Below are positions 39,986 to 48,192 of a stretch of 64,000 bases of DNA, piece after piece. The notes under the pieces are model-generated. The model ran no database searches. It saw nothing but the letters and a program-made list of their open reading frames with translations, and was not told the origin of the DNA. Position 1 is the first letter of the stretch, and every line of letters begins with the position of its first letter. Source of the DNA: UBA5704 sp036380715 (GTDB taxonomy: Bacteria > Acidobacteriota > Thermoanaerobaculia > Multivoradales > UBA5704). The position numbers and the translations under genes were made by a program. The stretch lies in contig DASVEF010000126.1 of the NCBI GenBank assembly GCA_036380715.1, positions 1-64,000 of the forward strand, written 5' to 3'.

Positions 39986-41131
39986 ATGAACGAAAAATCT
40001 CTCAGCCACTACTTCTTCATCGCCGTCCTGATCGGCACGGCGCTCCTGTTCTTCCGCATGGTGGGGGCGTTCCTGATTCCCGTGCTGCTGGCGGCGGTGT
40101 TCGCGACCCTGTTCTACCCGATGTACGAAGGATTCCTGCGCGCCTTCCGTGGACGCCGGACGCTGTCCGCCCTCTTCTGCTGCTTCCTGCTGCTGCTGGG
40201 AATACTGCTCCCCATCTACGGCGTCGCCCACCTGGTGACGCTGGAGGCGATCGACCTCTACCACACGGCGCAGGAGAAGGTCACCGAGGTCATCCAGAAG
40301 GGGGAGGCGGGGCCCATCGGCCGCTTCAAGAATTCGGGCTGGGTGCGCCAGCTCCGGCTCGACCAGATCAACTGGCGGGAGAGCCTGCGCAACGCAGCGG
40401 CGTCCGGCGGGACGTTCGTGGCGGGCCTGATCAACAAGACTTCGCGCGGCACGATCCAGCTCGTGGTTATGTTGTTCATCACCCTCTTCACGATGTTCTA
40501 CTTCTTCCGCGACGGCAGGGTGTTGCTGCGGCGGATCCGCTACCTGATCCCGCTCGACCGGGAGTACAAGAACGCCATCGTCAGCCGGTTCACCTCCGTG
40601 GCCCGGGCCACGGTCCGGGGCACCCTGCTGATCGCGCTGGCCCAGGGGGTGCTCGCCGGGCTCACGCTGTGGATCTTCGGCGTCGGCTCGCCCTTCCTCT
40701 GGGGGCTGGTGGCCACGTTCGCGGCGATCATCCCCCTCGTCGGGGTGTGGGTGGTGCTCTACCCCGCCGCTTTCATCCAGATGGCGATCGGCAACCTGTG
40801 GCAGGGGATCGGGATCCTGCTGGTCACCGTGGTGGTGATCGTCAACGTCGACAACGTGCTGCGCCCCCGGCTGGTCGGCCAGGAGGCCGGCATGCACGAC
40901 CTGATGGTCTTCTTCTCGACCCTGGGGGGGATCGGCATGTTCGGTCCCGCCGGCTTCATCATCGGCCCGATGATCGCCGCCCTCTTCCTCACCCTGCTGG
41001 ACATCTACAGCGCGGAGTTCAAGGAGGACCTGGATGGCTCGGTGACGATCGTGGGGCCTGCCCCGGACCTGGCCTCCCCGCCCGAACGGCCCTCACCCCC
41101 GGCCCCTCTCCCGCGAGCGGGAGAGGGGTGA
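39986..41131 (+). CDS. AI-2E-family transporter (PerM/YhhT-like permease)
   Basis: 381 residues with about seven transmembrane helices. Family landmarks include FLIPVLLAAVFATLFYPMYE and the C-terminal block NVDNVLRPRLVGQEAGMHDL, LGGIGMFGPAGFIIGPMIAA. Members include autoinducer-2 exporters and Na+/H+ antiporters, so substrate is uncertain. The last residues, SPPAPLPRAGEG, and the stop are encoded by the palindromic repeat at 41090-41171. It appears the natural C-terminus was replaced when the repeat arrived. Confidence 0.88.
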   Translation: MNEKSLSHYFFIAVLIGTALLFFRMVGAFLIPVLLAAVFATLFYPMYEGFLRAFRGRRTLSALFCCFLLLLGILLPIYGVAHLVTLEAIDLYHTAQEKVTEVIQKGEAGPIGRFKNSGWVRQLRLDQINWRESLRNAAASGGTFVAGLINKTSRGTIQLVVMLFITLFTMFYFFRDGRVLLRRIRYLIPLDREYKNAIVSRFTSVARATVRGTLLIALAQGVLAGLTLWIFGVGSPFLWGLVATFAAIIPLVGVWVVLYPAAFIQMAIGNLWQGIGILLVTVVVIVNVDNVLRPRLVGQEAGMHDLMVFFSTLGGIGMFGPAGFIIGPMIAALFLTLLDIYSAEFKEDLDGSVTIVGPAPDLASPPERPSPPAPLPRAGEG

Positions 41132-41171
41132 AGCCTGTCTTCTCCCCCTCTCCCGGTGACGGGGGTGAGGG
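41090..41171. repeat. Palindromic element of the CTCACCCCC family
   Basis: Outer arms CCCTCACCCCC (41090-41100) and GGGGGTGAGGG (41161-41171) enclose CCCCTCTCCCGC / GCGGGAGAGGGG and a further CCCCCTCTCCCGG. It spans the 3' end of the AI-2E gene and touches the stop of the R3H gene. It is the same family as 5351, 27596 and 29548. Confidence 0.8.
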
Positions 41172-42833
41172 TCACCCCGGATAGATGACGACCCGCCGGT
41201 AAGGCTCCTCTCCCTTGCTCGTCGAAGTGAGGCCGTAGCGCTCGACGATCTGGTGCTGGAGGCGGCGGACGTGGTTGTTGCGCGGCGGGAGCTCGACCGG
41301 CTTCCCCTGGTCCAGGGCCTCGTCGATCGCCTCCTCCACCTCCCGCAGCGCCTCCTGGTCCTCGGCCTGCACCTCGGCCGCGTCGACCTGGAAGAAGGCG
41401 TGGAGGAAGTTCTCCATCTGGGCGATGGTGTTGCTCTTGATCACCTGCAGCGGGACCCCCTTGGCCGCGGCGTCGCGCAGCCGCCGGGGCTGGCGCCGCT
41501 CCTGCGCCTTGAGGCTGAGCACCAGGTCGGCCATGTCCAGGTCGTCGACCACATAGGCCGGCACCCGGAACTTGCGGATGGCGCGCTCCAGCTTGTCGCG
41601 GCTGACCGCGTAGGGGTAGATGCGCACCGTCTTGCCCTTCGGAGGGCGGACCGGCGGCTCGGCCTCGGGCCGCTCCTCCGCGGGCGGCCAGACGGCGGCC
41701 TGCCAGGGGGCCGGCTGCGAACGCTCCGCCCGGCCGCGCTCCCTCGTTTTCCCCCGCGGGCCCGGGGGGCGCCCGCCGTTCCCGCGGCGGCCGAAGGCCG
41801 GCCGCTCCGGGAAGGGGGTCTCCGTCCGCTCGGCGCTGAACCTCTCCACCTCGCCATCCTCCTTGCGCACCCGCATCTCGGGGCGCGGCGGGACGTCGCG
41901 CAGGAAGCGGTCGACCACCTCGGCCACGTCGTGGTGGACGGCCAAGCGGTCCTTGTCCTGGATCTCGATCAGCACGTTGAAGGTCGGGGGCGCCTTGCGC
42001 TCCAGCACCGTCTTCTGGGTACCGCGCCGGCGCGCCTCCTCGTCCGACAGGGTCACCGCCTGGATGCCTCCCACGAGGTCGGACAGGGTCGGGTTCTGGA
42101 GCAGGTTCTCCAGCGTGTTGCCGTGCGCCGTGGCCACGAGCTGCACGCCGCGCTCGGCGATGGTGCGCGCCGCCAGGGCCTCCGCCGTGGTGCCGATCTC
42201 GTCGATGACGATCACCTGCGGCATGTGGTTCTCGACCGCCTCGATCATCACCGAGTGCTGTTCGTCGGGCGAGGGGACCTGCATGCGCCGGGCGCGGCCG
42301 ATCCCCGGGTGCGGGATGTCGCCGTCGCCGGCGATCTCGTTGGAGGTGTCGACGACGATCACCCGCTTGTTCAGCTCGTCGCCGAGCACGCGGGCGGCTT
42401 CGCGCAGCAGCGTCGTCTTGCCCACGCCCGGCCGGCCGAGGAGCAGGATCGACCGCCCCTCCTCGATCACGTCGCGCAGGATGTCGACCGTGCCGAACAC
42501 CGCGCGGCCCACCCGGCAGGTCAGGCCGATGACGTCGCCCACCCGGTTGCGGATCGCCGAGATGCGGTGGAGCGTGCGCTCGATGCCGGCCCGGTTGTCC
42601 TTGCCGAAGCGGCCGACGCGCTGAGTCACATAATCGAGGTCCGAGCGGGTGACCGGGCTCTCCGACAGGATCTCGCCGCGGTCGGGGTAGCGGACCTCCG
42701 GCAGGCGCCCGAGATCGAGCACGATCTCGATGAGCGAGCCCTTCTCCGGCTTGGCTTCGATCGCCTGGCGGAGATGGGGAGGCATCACCTCCAGCAGCAG
42801 CTTCAGATCGTCGGTGGTCTGTTCTCCCGTCAC
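41172..42833 (-). CDS. R3H-domain AAA ATPase (SpoIIIAA/Ycf45-like)
   Basis: About 553 residues from GTG 42833, which has AGGAGG five bases upstream; ATG 42866 would add 11. The ATPase domain has Walker A LLLGRPGVGKTTLLREAARV, Walker B VIVIDEIGTTAEALA and VATAHGNTLENLLQNP. A Pro/Arg-rich linker (about 330-385) follows. The C-terminal region ends in an R3H single-stranded nucleic-acid-binding motif (NNHVRRLQHQIVERYGL). The family is widespread in bacteria and plastids; its role in RNA or DNA handling is undefined. It is divergent from the DUF4097 gene. Confidence 0.85.
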   Translation of the reverse strand: MTGEQTTDDLKLLLEVMPPHLRQAIEAKPEKGSLIEIVLDLGRLPEVRYPDRGEILSESPVTRSDLDYVTQRVGRFGKDNRAGIERTLHRISAIRNRVGDVIGLTCRVGRAVFGTVDILRDVIEEGRSILLLGRPGVGKTTLLREAARVLGDELNKRVIVVDTSNEIAGDGDIPHPGIGRARRMQVPSPDEQHSVMIEAVENHMPQVIVIDEIGTTAEALAARTIAERGVQLVATAHGNTLENLLQNPTLSDLVGGIQAVTLSDEEARRRGTQKTVLERKAPPTFNVLIEIQDKDRLAVHHDVAEVVDRFLRDVPPRPEMRVRKEDGEVERFSAERTETPFPERPAFGRRGNGGRPPGPRGKTRERGRAERSQPAPWQAAVWPPAEERPEAEPPVRPPKGKTVRIYPYAVSRDKLERAIRKFRVPAYVVDDLDMADLVLSLKAQERRQPRRLRDAAAKGVPLQVIKSNTIAQMENFLHAFFQVDAAEVQAEDQEALREVEEAIDEALDQGKPVELPPRNNHVRRLQHQIVERYGLTSTSKGEEPYRRVVIYPG

Positions 42834-42946
42834 GGCCTCCTCCTCTCGACAGAGGCTACCATCCATTCGGCGGAGGCAAAATCAGTGCCGCCTGGAACCC
42901 GTGGAGCGTTCCGCTCGTAAGAGGGGCTGAAAGGAGGAGATTTCCC

Positions 42947-43789
42947 ATGCGCACTCTCGCTCTCCGCACCTTCCTGGCCCTGGCGGGCCTCACCCTGTCG
43001 TGGACCGCGGCGGAGGCGGTCACCCTCAAGGAGCCGTTCGAGCTGACCCACCCGCTGGCGGCGGGCGGCACCCTCACCTTGGAGAACACCAACGGCTCGG
43101 TCACCCTCGAAGCCTGGGACCGCAACGAAGTGCGGGTGGAGGCCGAGAAGCGGGTGAAAGCCTCGTCCGACGAGCAGGCCCGCGAGATCATGAAGCGGCT
43201 CCAGATCGAAGTGAAGAAGGACGCCAATTCGCTGAGCCTCGTGACGAAGATGCCCCGCAAGGACTCCGGCCTGCTCTCCTGGCTCAGCGGCAGCAGCTAC
43301 GACGCCGGCGTCACCTACCGGATCCGGGTGCCGCGCAGCGTGACCCTCGACGCCGGCACGGTCAACGGCGGCATCAAGCTCACCGGCACCCGCGGCAAGG
43401 CTGAGCTCGAGACGGTCAACGGCACCATCCAGATCGAAGGAGCTCAGGGGAGCTTCGACCTGGAGACCACCAACGGGGCGATCCAGGTGGCCCGCACGGC
43501 CGGCGGGGTCCGGGCGTCGACCACCAACGGGAGCATCGACGTGCGCCTCACCGAGGTCGCGGCCGGCGAGGACCTCTCGTTCGCCACGACCAACGGCAGC
43601 GTCACCCTGCAGCTCCCGAGGAACGCCCGCGCCTCGGTCGACGCGGCCGCGACCAACGGGCGTGTCAGCAGCGACTTCGAGGTCGACGGCGAGTCCGGAA
43701 AGCACCGCCTGGAGGGAGACATCAATGGCGGCGGCGGGCGCCTGCGCATCCGGACGACGAACGGCAGCGTGAAGCTCGTGGCCGAATAG
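42947..43789 (+). CDS. Secreted DUF4097 beta-repeat protein
   Basis: 280 residues, with GAAAGGAGG before the ATG. A signal peptide (FLALAGLTLSWTAAEA) is followed by a repetitive beta-helix-like domain. In it, (T/V)(T/V/N)NG recurs about every 18-22 residues: LENTNGSVTLEAWD, LETVNGTIQIEGA, LETTNGAIQVART, STTNGSIDV, ATTNGSVTL and RTTNGSVKL. This is the DUF4097 family, thought to form right-handed beta-helical surfaces. Role unknown, probably periplasmic. The ketosynthase gene follows within about 70 bases. Confidence 0.85.
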   Translation: MRTLALRTFLALAGLTLSWTAAEAVTLKEPFELTHPLAAGGTLTLENTNGSVTLEAWDRNEVRVEAEKRVKASSDEQAREIMKRLQIEVKKDANSLSLVTKMPRKDSGLLSWLSGSSYDAGVTYRIRVPRSVTLDAGTVNGGIKLTGTRGKAELETVNGTIQIEGAQGSFDLETTNGAIQVARTAGGVRASTTNGSIDVRLTEVAAGEDLSFATTNGSVTLQLPRNARASVDAAATNGRVSSDFEVDGESGKHRLEGDINGGGGRLRIRTTNGSVKLVAE

Positions 43790-43810
43790 CGCCCCCCTTC
43801 TCCACACGGC

Positions 43811-45439
43811 GTGACCTCCTGTGACACAATTCCGTGTCCTGAAAGGAGGCCGCGCCTGCGTAGAGTCGGCGTGTTCGGCTGGGGAGTCGTCGCACCCCGG
43901 TCTCCCAACATCCAAGAGTTCGAGCGGAACCTCGCCTCGTCGGAGAGCTGGCTGAGCCCGTTCCAGGGGTTCGGCCCGAACAACTTCCTCGTCGGGATGC
44001 CGGAGTTCTCGTTCCAGGACTACCACGCCTGGATCGACGCGCGTTTTCCGCCCAGCCGCTTCCGGCAGCTCCAGGAGAAGATGGACCTGACGACCCTGTT
44101 CGCGATCGGCTCGTTCATCCAGTCGCTGGGGCAGAACCCCGGGATCGAGGAAGAGCTGACCCGGTTGGGCACCCAGGCCCACATCTACGTCGGCACCGGC
44201 ATCGGCAACATCATCACCATCTCCGAGCAGACCCGCTCGCTCGACCGGGCGCAGCGGCGCTGGGACCGCTTCTGGGCCGAGCGCAATCCGGACCTCCAGG
44301 CCTGGCGGGAGAAGAGCCCGGAAGAGCGGACCGCCGAGCCGGGCATGCCGCCGGACCCGGAGACCCTCCCCCCGGAGGACCGTGCCGACGCCGACCTCGT
44401 CTGGTGGCACTGGTGGGCGGGCCGCTCGTCCGACCTCCAGTCCTACCTGCACGAGCTCGTCGAGATCGAGTCGCTCACCGTCGAAGGCAACGTCGAGAGC
44501 GGCAAGATGAGCCTGCTCAAGGAGAAGCAGCGGCGGCAGCGGCAGCTCCAGGAGCGCTGGGGCGCCCCCATGCCGCCCTGGCAGGCGGCCTCGGCCAACC
44601 TGGTCTGGAACCTTCACAACACGCCGGCGGCGCAGATCTCCATGCTCGGCAAGATCACCGGCCTCGCCTTCGCGCCGGTGGCCGCCTGCTCCACGTTCGG
44701 CGTGACCCTCAAGCTGGCCATGGACGCGATCGAGCGCGGCGAGGCCAAGGCCGTGGTGGTGGGGGCGACCGACCCGCCGCCGCACCCGCTCTCCGTCGGC
44801 GCCTTCTACTCGGCGCGCGTGATCTCCTCCGACACCAACGTCTCCAAGCCGCTGACCGGAATGAGGGGGACCCACGTCGGCGGCGGCTCGGTGATCTGGA
44901 TCGTCGGCGACCTGGAGCACATGACGGCCCGCGGCTTCAAGCCGCTGGGGATGGAGCCGGTCGCGATCGGGGTGAGCTCGGACGCCGACCACATCATCAC
45001 GCCGTCGGTGGAGGGTCCGACGGAAGCGATCCGCCAGGCGTTCGAGGCCTCCGGCTTCCGTCCGGAAGAGATCGGCACCTGGGACCTCCATGCCACCGCC
45101 ACCCCCGGCGACTACCAGGAGGTCCACAACCTGCGCTCGCTCCTCCCGGACTCCGTGCTGGTCACCGCCCGCAAGGGGACTTTCGGCCACGGCATGTCCG
45201 CCGCTGGAGGGTGGGAGCTGACGGCCCAGTATCTCGGCTACGAGCGCGGCACCCTCTTCCCCACGCCGCTCTCCCGGGGCGAGCTCAACGAGCAGATCGG
45301 GGCGATCCACACCCGCTTCGTCTGCGACCAGGCCGTCCCGCCGCCTCCCGGTCCCGCGGGCAAGCTGTCCATGGGCGTAGGCGGAATCAACGCCTGCGTG
45401 ATCTCGCGTCCCCTGTCAAAAGAACCGAAAAAAGAGTAG
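43811..45439 (+). CDS. Beta-ketoacyl synthase-like condensing enzyme, stand-alone
   Basis: Up to 542 residues. The thiolase-fold active site is complete: Cys293 in APVAACSTFGVTL, His427 in DLHATATPGD and His460 in KGTFGHGMSAAGG. An unusual insertion (about 140-260, rich in Trp, Arg and Glu, with WDRFWAERNPDLQAW) separates the two halves of the N-terminal domain. No acyl carrier or ketoreductase gene is adjacent. Start is uncertain: GTG 43811 lacks a ribosome site, while AAAGGAGG at 43841-43849 points to CTG at 43856. It probably extends an acyl chain in a specialised lipid or polyketide pathway (inference). Confidence 0.8.
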   Translation: MTSCDTIPCPERRPRLRRVGVFGWGVVAPRSPNIQEFERNLASSESWLSPFQGFGPNNFLVGMPEFSFQDYHAWIDARFPPSRFRQLQEKMDLTTLFAIGSFIQSLGQNPGIEEELTRLGTQAHIYVGTGIGNIITISEQTRSLDRAQRRWDRFWAERNPDLQAWREKSPEERTAEPGMPPDPETLPPEDRADADLVWWHWWAGRSSDLQSYLHELVEIESLTVEGNVESGKMSLLKEKQRRQRQLQERWGAPMPPWQAASANLVWNLHNTPAAQISMLGKITGLAFAPVAACSTFGVTLKLAMDAIERGEAKAVVVGATDPPPHPLSVGAFYSARVISSDTNVSKPLTGMRGTHVGGGSVIWIVGDLEHMTARGFKPLGMEPVAIGVSSDADHIITPSVEGPTEAIRQAFEASGFRPEEIGTWDLHATATPGDYQEVHNLRSLLPDSVLVTARKGTFGHGMSAAGGWELTAQYLGYERGTLFPTPLSRGELNEQIGAIHTRFVCDQAVPPPPGPAGKLSMGVGGINACVISRPLSKEPKKE

Positions 45440-45531
45440 ACCGGTACAGCCCTTGCAGCCCGTTCCAGGCGGGCGGTGAGGCGTCCGAACCGCCTCCCGC
45501 TCTCTCTTTCAAACCGAAGGGAGGAAACTTC

Positions 45532-46230
45532 ATGAACAGACAGCAGTGGACCCTTCTGGGCGGCGCCGCCGGGTTGGGCGCCGGACTCATGTACCTGCTG
45601 GACCCCGGCAACGGAGGCCGCCGCCGCGCCCTGGCCAAAGACAAATGCGTGCGGGCCTACCACGTGAGCAGCGACGCGCTGCGCAAGTCGTCGCGCGACC
45701 TCGGCAACCGAAGCAAGGGCCTGGTGGCGGGCGCGCGCTCCAAACTCCGCAAGGGAGACGACGCTCCCGACCAGGTGCTGGAAGGGCGGGTGCGCTCCAC
45801 GCTGGGCCGCGCCGTCTCTCATCCCGGCGCGCTCCTCGTCGAAGTCTACGAGGGGCGCGTCATCCTGCGGGGTGATGTGCTCGCCTCCGAGCTGAGCCAC
45901 CTGCTCTCGACCGTCCAGTCGGTCAAGGGCGTTTCCGAGGTGGACAACCAGCTCAACGTCCATGAGAGCGCCGAGGGGGTCTCCGCATTGCAGAACGGCG
46001 CCTCGCGCCGCCGCCGGACCTTGACCCTGACCCCCGCCGGGCGCCTGCTCGCCGGCACGGCGGGCGGAGTCCTCGCCGCCGCCGGCCTGACGCGCCGCGA
46101 CAAGCTCGGCGCGGCCCTCGGCGCCGCCGGCCTCGGCCTGCTCGCCACGACGAGCGGCTTCGGCGTGGACAAGGCCGCGGGCCTGCTCCGCCGCCGCGCA
46201 AACGACGAGGCGCAGGCGGAAGCGCTGTAA
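45532..46230 (+). CDS. BON-domain protein with membrane/Gly-rich segments
   Basis: 232 residues from ATG 45532, with GGGAGG upstream. An N-terminal hydrophobic segment (LLGGAAGLGAGLMYLLDPGN) is followed by RRRA and a helical stretch. A BON domain (about 82-150) contains VRSTLGRAVSHPGALLVEVY and SVKGVSEVDNQLNVHE. C-terminal Ala/Gly-rich helices follow. BON domains bind membranes or peptidoglycan-like ligands. The MYLLDP(x)GRRRRA-type start is common in soil-bacterial BON proteins. Envelope-stress roles are likely but unproven. Confidence 0.8.
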   Translation: MNRQQWTLLGGAAGLGAGLMYLLDPGNGGRRRALAKDKCVRAYHVSSDALRKSSRDLGNRSKGLVAGARSKLRKGDDAPDQVLEGRVRSTLGRAVSHPGALLVEVYEGRVILRGDVLASELSHLLSTVQSVKGVSEVDNQLNVHESAEGVSALQNGASRRRRTLTLTPAGRLLAGTAGGVLAAAGLTRRDKLGAALGAAGLGLLATTSGFGVDKAAGLLRRRANDEAQAEAL

Positions 46231-46245
46231 CGCAGACTCGAACCG

Positions 46246-46277
46246 TCGCAGGGGCGCGGCATGCCGCGCCCCTGCGA
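46246..46277. repeat. Perfect 32-bp palindrome centred on GGCATGCC
   Basis: Each half reads TCGCAGGGGCGCGGC / GCCGCGCCCCTGCGA around the centre, between the BON gene stop and the convergent secreted-protein stop. No T-run follows on either strand. The core resembles the hairpin at 12883-12902 (GGGCGC(A/G)GCATGC...). It could be a bidirectional terminator or a dispersed palindrome. Confidence 0.7.
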
Positions 46278-46315
46278 TACCTACCCTCCCCGCGCCTTCT
46301 CCGACGACGAAGCCC

Positions 46316-48154
46316 TCACCCGCGGACTCGGACGTGGTTCGAGGCGCAGCGGTAGCCGCCGTTGAGGATGACGCTCCTCACCAGCGGTGGGAGGAGGTCG
46401 AGGCGGGCTCCGGCCGCGGTGAAGGCCTCCCGGGCCAGGCGGTCGCCCGTGGGCAGCAGAGAGGAGAACCCTTCGGCGCGCGCGCGCCCGTCCCGCACTT
46501 CCACCACCACGTTGTTCCAGGTCAGCAGGAACTCGCCCTGGAGGCCGCCGGGGTCGCGGAGCAGGTCCATGGGCAGCAGGAGGAGAGGAAGGCGGCGGAC
46601 GCGCATCCCTTGAGCGGCGAGATGCTCGGCGGCGAGGTCGAGAAAGCCGTCGAGGGCGGCGGCCCGGGGGCTCCGTTGCGCGGCGTCGAGCCGGCCGGCG
46701 AGGTCGGCGCCCGAGGGGCCAAGATCGTAGCCGCGGCGGAGGGCCTCCCGATCTTCCGCCGGCAGCTTCGCGAGCAGGTCGCGCCCGGCGTCGAGATCCG
46801 CGACCAGGGCCTCGCTTCCGGGCAGCAGGGTGACGATCGAGTCGAGGTCGTAGCCGGCGCCGCCGCCCAGCCGGCGCATCTGCTCCATCCGTCCAGGAAG
46901 GGGCGAGCCGGGCTCCGGCAGGGGGTGGACGAAGCGGGCCGGGCGGCCGTAGAGGTTCCCCAGCTCGTCCGCGGCCTTGCGGGCGGCGTGGACGTAGCGG
47001 TTGATCCCTTCGGCGGTGTTGAAGCTCTCGACCGGCACCCGGTCGGTCCCCAGCAGGGCGAGGATGCGCGGCTCCAGGGTATGGAGCGTGATCCAGGCGG
47101 CGTCGCGGGTGAGGAGGACCTGGCCGTTGTGGAACGGCACCGGCGCCTCGGACCAGGTCGCCTTCCCCCAGGCGCGGTCGACCTCTTCGGGAAGGTTCTG
47201 GATCAGCTCGGCGCCGAGGTGGGCGTCCTCTTCGCGTCCGCGCTGGAGGTTGGGGCGGATCAGCACGTGGACGCCGCCCGCGGGCGCGCGGACCAGGCTG
47301 AAGGGATCGCGCGGCCAGGGGGAGTAAGAGCGCCCGTAGGTCTCCAGCAACCGGAGGCTCAGCGCCTTCGCCCGCGGCTCCAGCGCCCGCCGGAGCGGCA
47401 GGTCGGTGAGGACGACCAGGGCGCGGCCGGGCGCGGCCTGCCGTACGGCCGAGAGGAAGGCGTCCGCCTCCGTGGCCGAGAAGAAGAAGGAAGGGAGCGA
47501 GTAGACCGAAGCGGTGAGCGGGTTTTCCGCCTCGTCCTCGAAGCGCAGGCCGGGAGCGTAGGGGACCCGGCGTTCCGAGCTGCGGCGCGCCGCGGCTCCC
47601 CAGGCGCGCTCGACCTCCTCGGAGGCGGCGAAGTCGACGCCGCGGATCTGGTTCAGCTCGAGGAGCAGGTCGTCCCGCAGCCCCACCGGGACGGAGGGGT
47701 CGAGGGCGCGGGGGAGCATGCCCAGCACGCGCTCCCGGAAAGCGCCGTCGGTCGCGAAGCGCTCGGGATCGACGAGCTGCAAGGCGAGGAGCCCCTGGAC
47801 GTCGGAGGACGACCAGGTCCCTTTCCGGGCCAGCGTCCGGCCGCGCTCACGGGCGCACTGGAGTAGGTAGGACTCCGCGTCGCGGGCGAGCGCGGCATCC
47901 TCAGAGGCGAGAGCCCGGCCCAGGTCGTCCAGGGCCTGGGGCAGGAGGGCCGGCTCGCGCTCCAGCCGGGCGACGAGCGCCGCCGGCGGCTGCTCCATCC
48001 AGGCCCGGGCGGCGTCGCCGGGGGAGGGTGCCGGAGCCGCGGCGGCGAGAAGGCCGCCGAGCAGGAGGAGCGCGATCAGCCTGGGGTTGAAACCCCAGGC
48101 TGGGCTGTGGCGCCCGTACAGGGCGCTTCCCCCGCCCGGAATCTCGCCCTTCAT
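46316..48154 (-). CDS. Large secreted protein, pentein/peptidylarginine-deiminase-like
   Basis: 612 residues with a signal-like segment at about 25-42 (RLIALLLLGGLLAAAA). Scattered motifs fit the guanidino-group-modifying (pentein) fold. They are SYSPWPRDPFSLVR (about 275), like the WxRD motif, GAGYDLDSIVTLLPG (about 435), like GHxD, and the final NGGYRCASNHVRV with Cys603, which mirrors VHCGTN in peptidylarginine deiminases. Residues 60-200 are helical. The His before Cys and the His of HxD are both replaced, so activity is uncertain. The first 25 residues derive from a palindromic repeat. No other family fits better. Confidence 0.45.
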   Translation of the reverse strand: MKGEIPGGGSALYGRHSPAWGFNPRLIALLLLGGLLAAAAPAPSPGDAARAWMEQPPAALVARLEREPALLPQALDDLGRALASEDAALARDAESYLLQCARERGRTLARKGTWSSSDVQGLLALQLVDPERFATDGAFRERVLGMLPRALDPSVPVGLRDDLLLELNQIRGVDFAASEEVERAWGAAARRSSERRVPYAPGLRFEDEAENPLTASVYSLPSFFFSATEADAFLSAVRQAAPGRALVVLTDLPLRRALEPRAKALSLRLLETYGRSYSPWPRDPFSLVRAPAGGVHVLIRPNLQRGREEDAHLGAELIQNLPEEVDRAWGKATWSEAPVPFHNGQVLLTRDAAWITLHTLEPRILALLGTDRVPVESFNTAEGINRYVHAARKAADELGNLYGRPARFVHPLPEPGSPLPGRMEQMRRLGGGAGYDLDSIVTLLPGSEALVADLDAGRDLLAKLPAEDREALRRGYDLGPSGADLAGRLDAAQRSPRAAALDGFLDLAAEHLAAQGMRVRRLPLLLLPMDLLRDPGGLQGEFLLTWNNVVVEVRDGRARAEGFSSLLPTGDRLAREAFTAAGARLDLLPPLVRSVILNGGYRCASNHVRVRG

Positions 48155-48192
48155 GGGCGGAACAATCCAGCCTGGGGGTTCAACCCCAGGCT
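48078..48192. repeat. Composite element of four hairpins with AGCCTGGGGTT ends
   Basis: End copies AGCCTGGGGTT/AACCCCAGGCT (48078-48101) and AGCCTGGGGGTT/AACCCCAGGCT (48169-48192) flank two smaller hairpins (GGCGCCC-GTACA-GGGCGC near 48110 and CGCCC-TTCAT-GGGCG near 48148). The element supplies the first codons of the pentein-like gene and the stop of the TPR gene. Confidence 0.8.

Noticed and set aside
44404..46230. Fusion of ketosynthase region to the BON protein in one frame
   Set aside because: The upstream part is out of frame with the ketosynthase; the BON gene has its own ribosome site at 45532.
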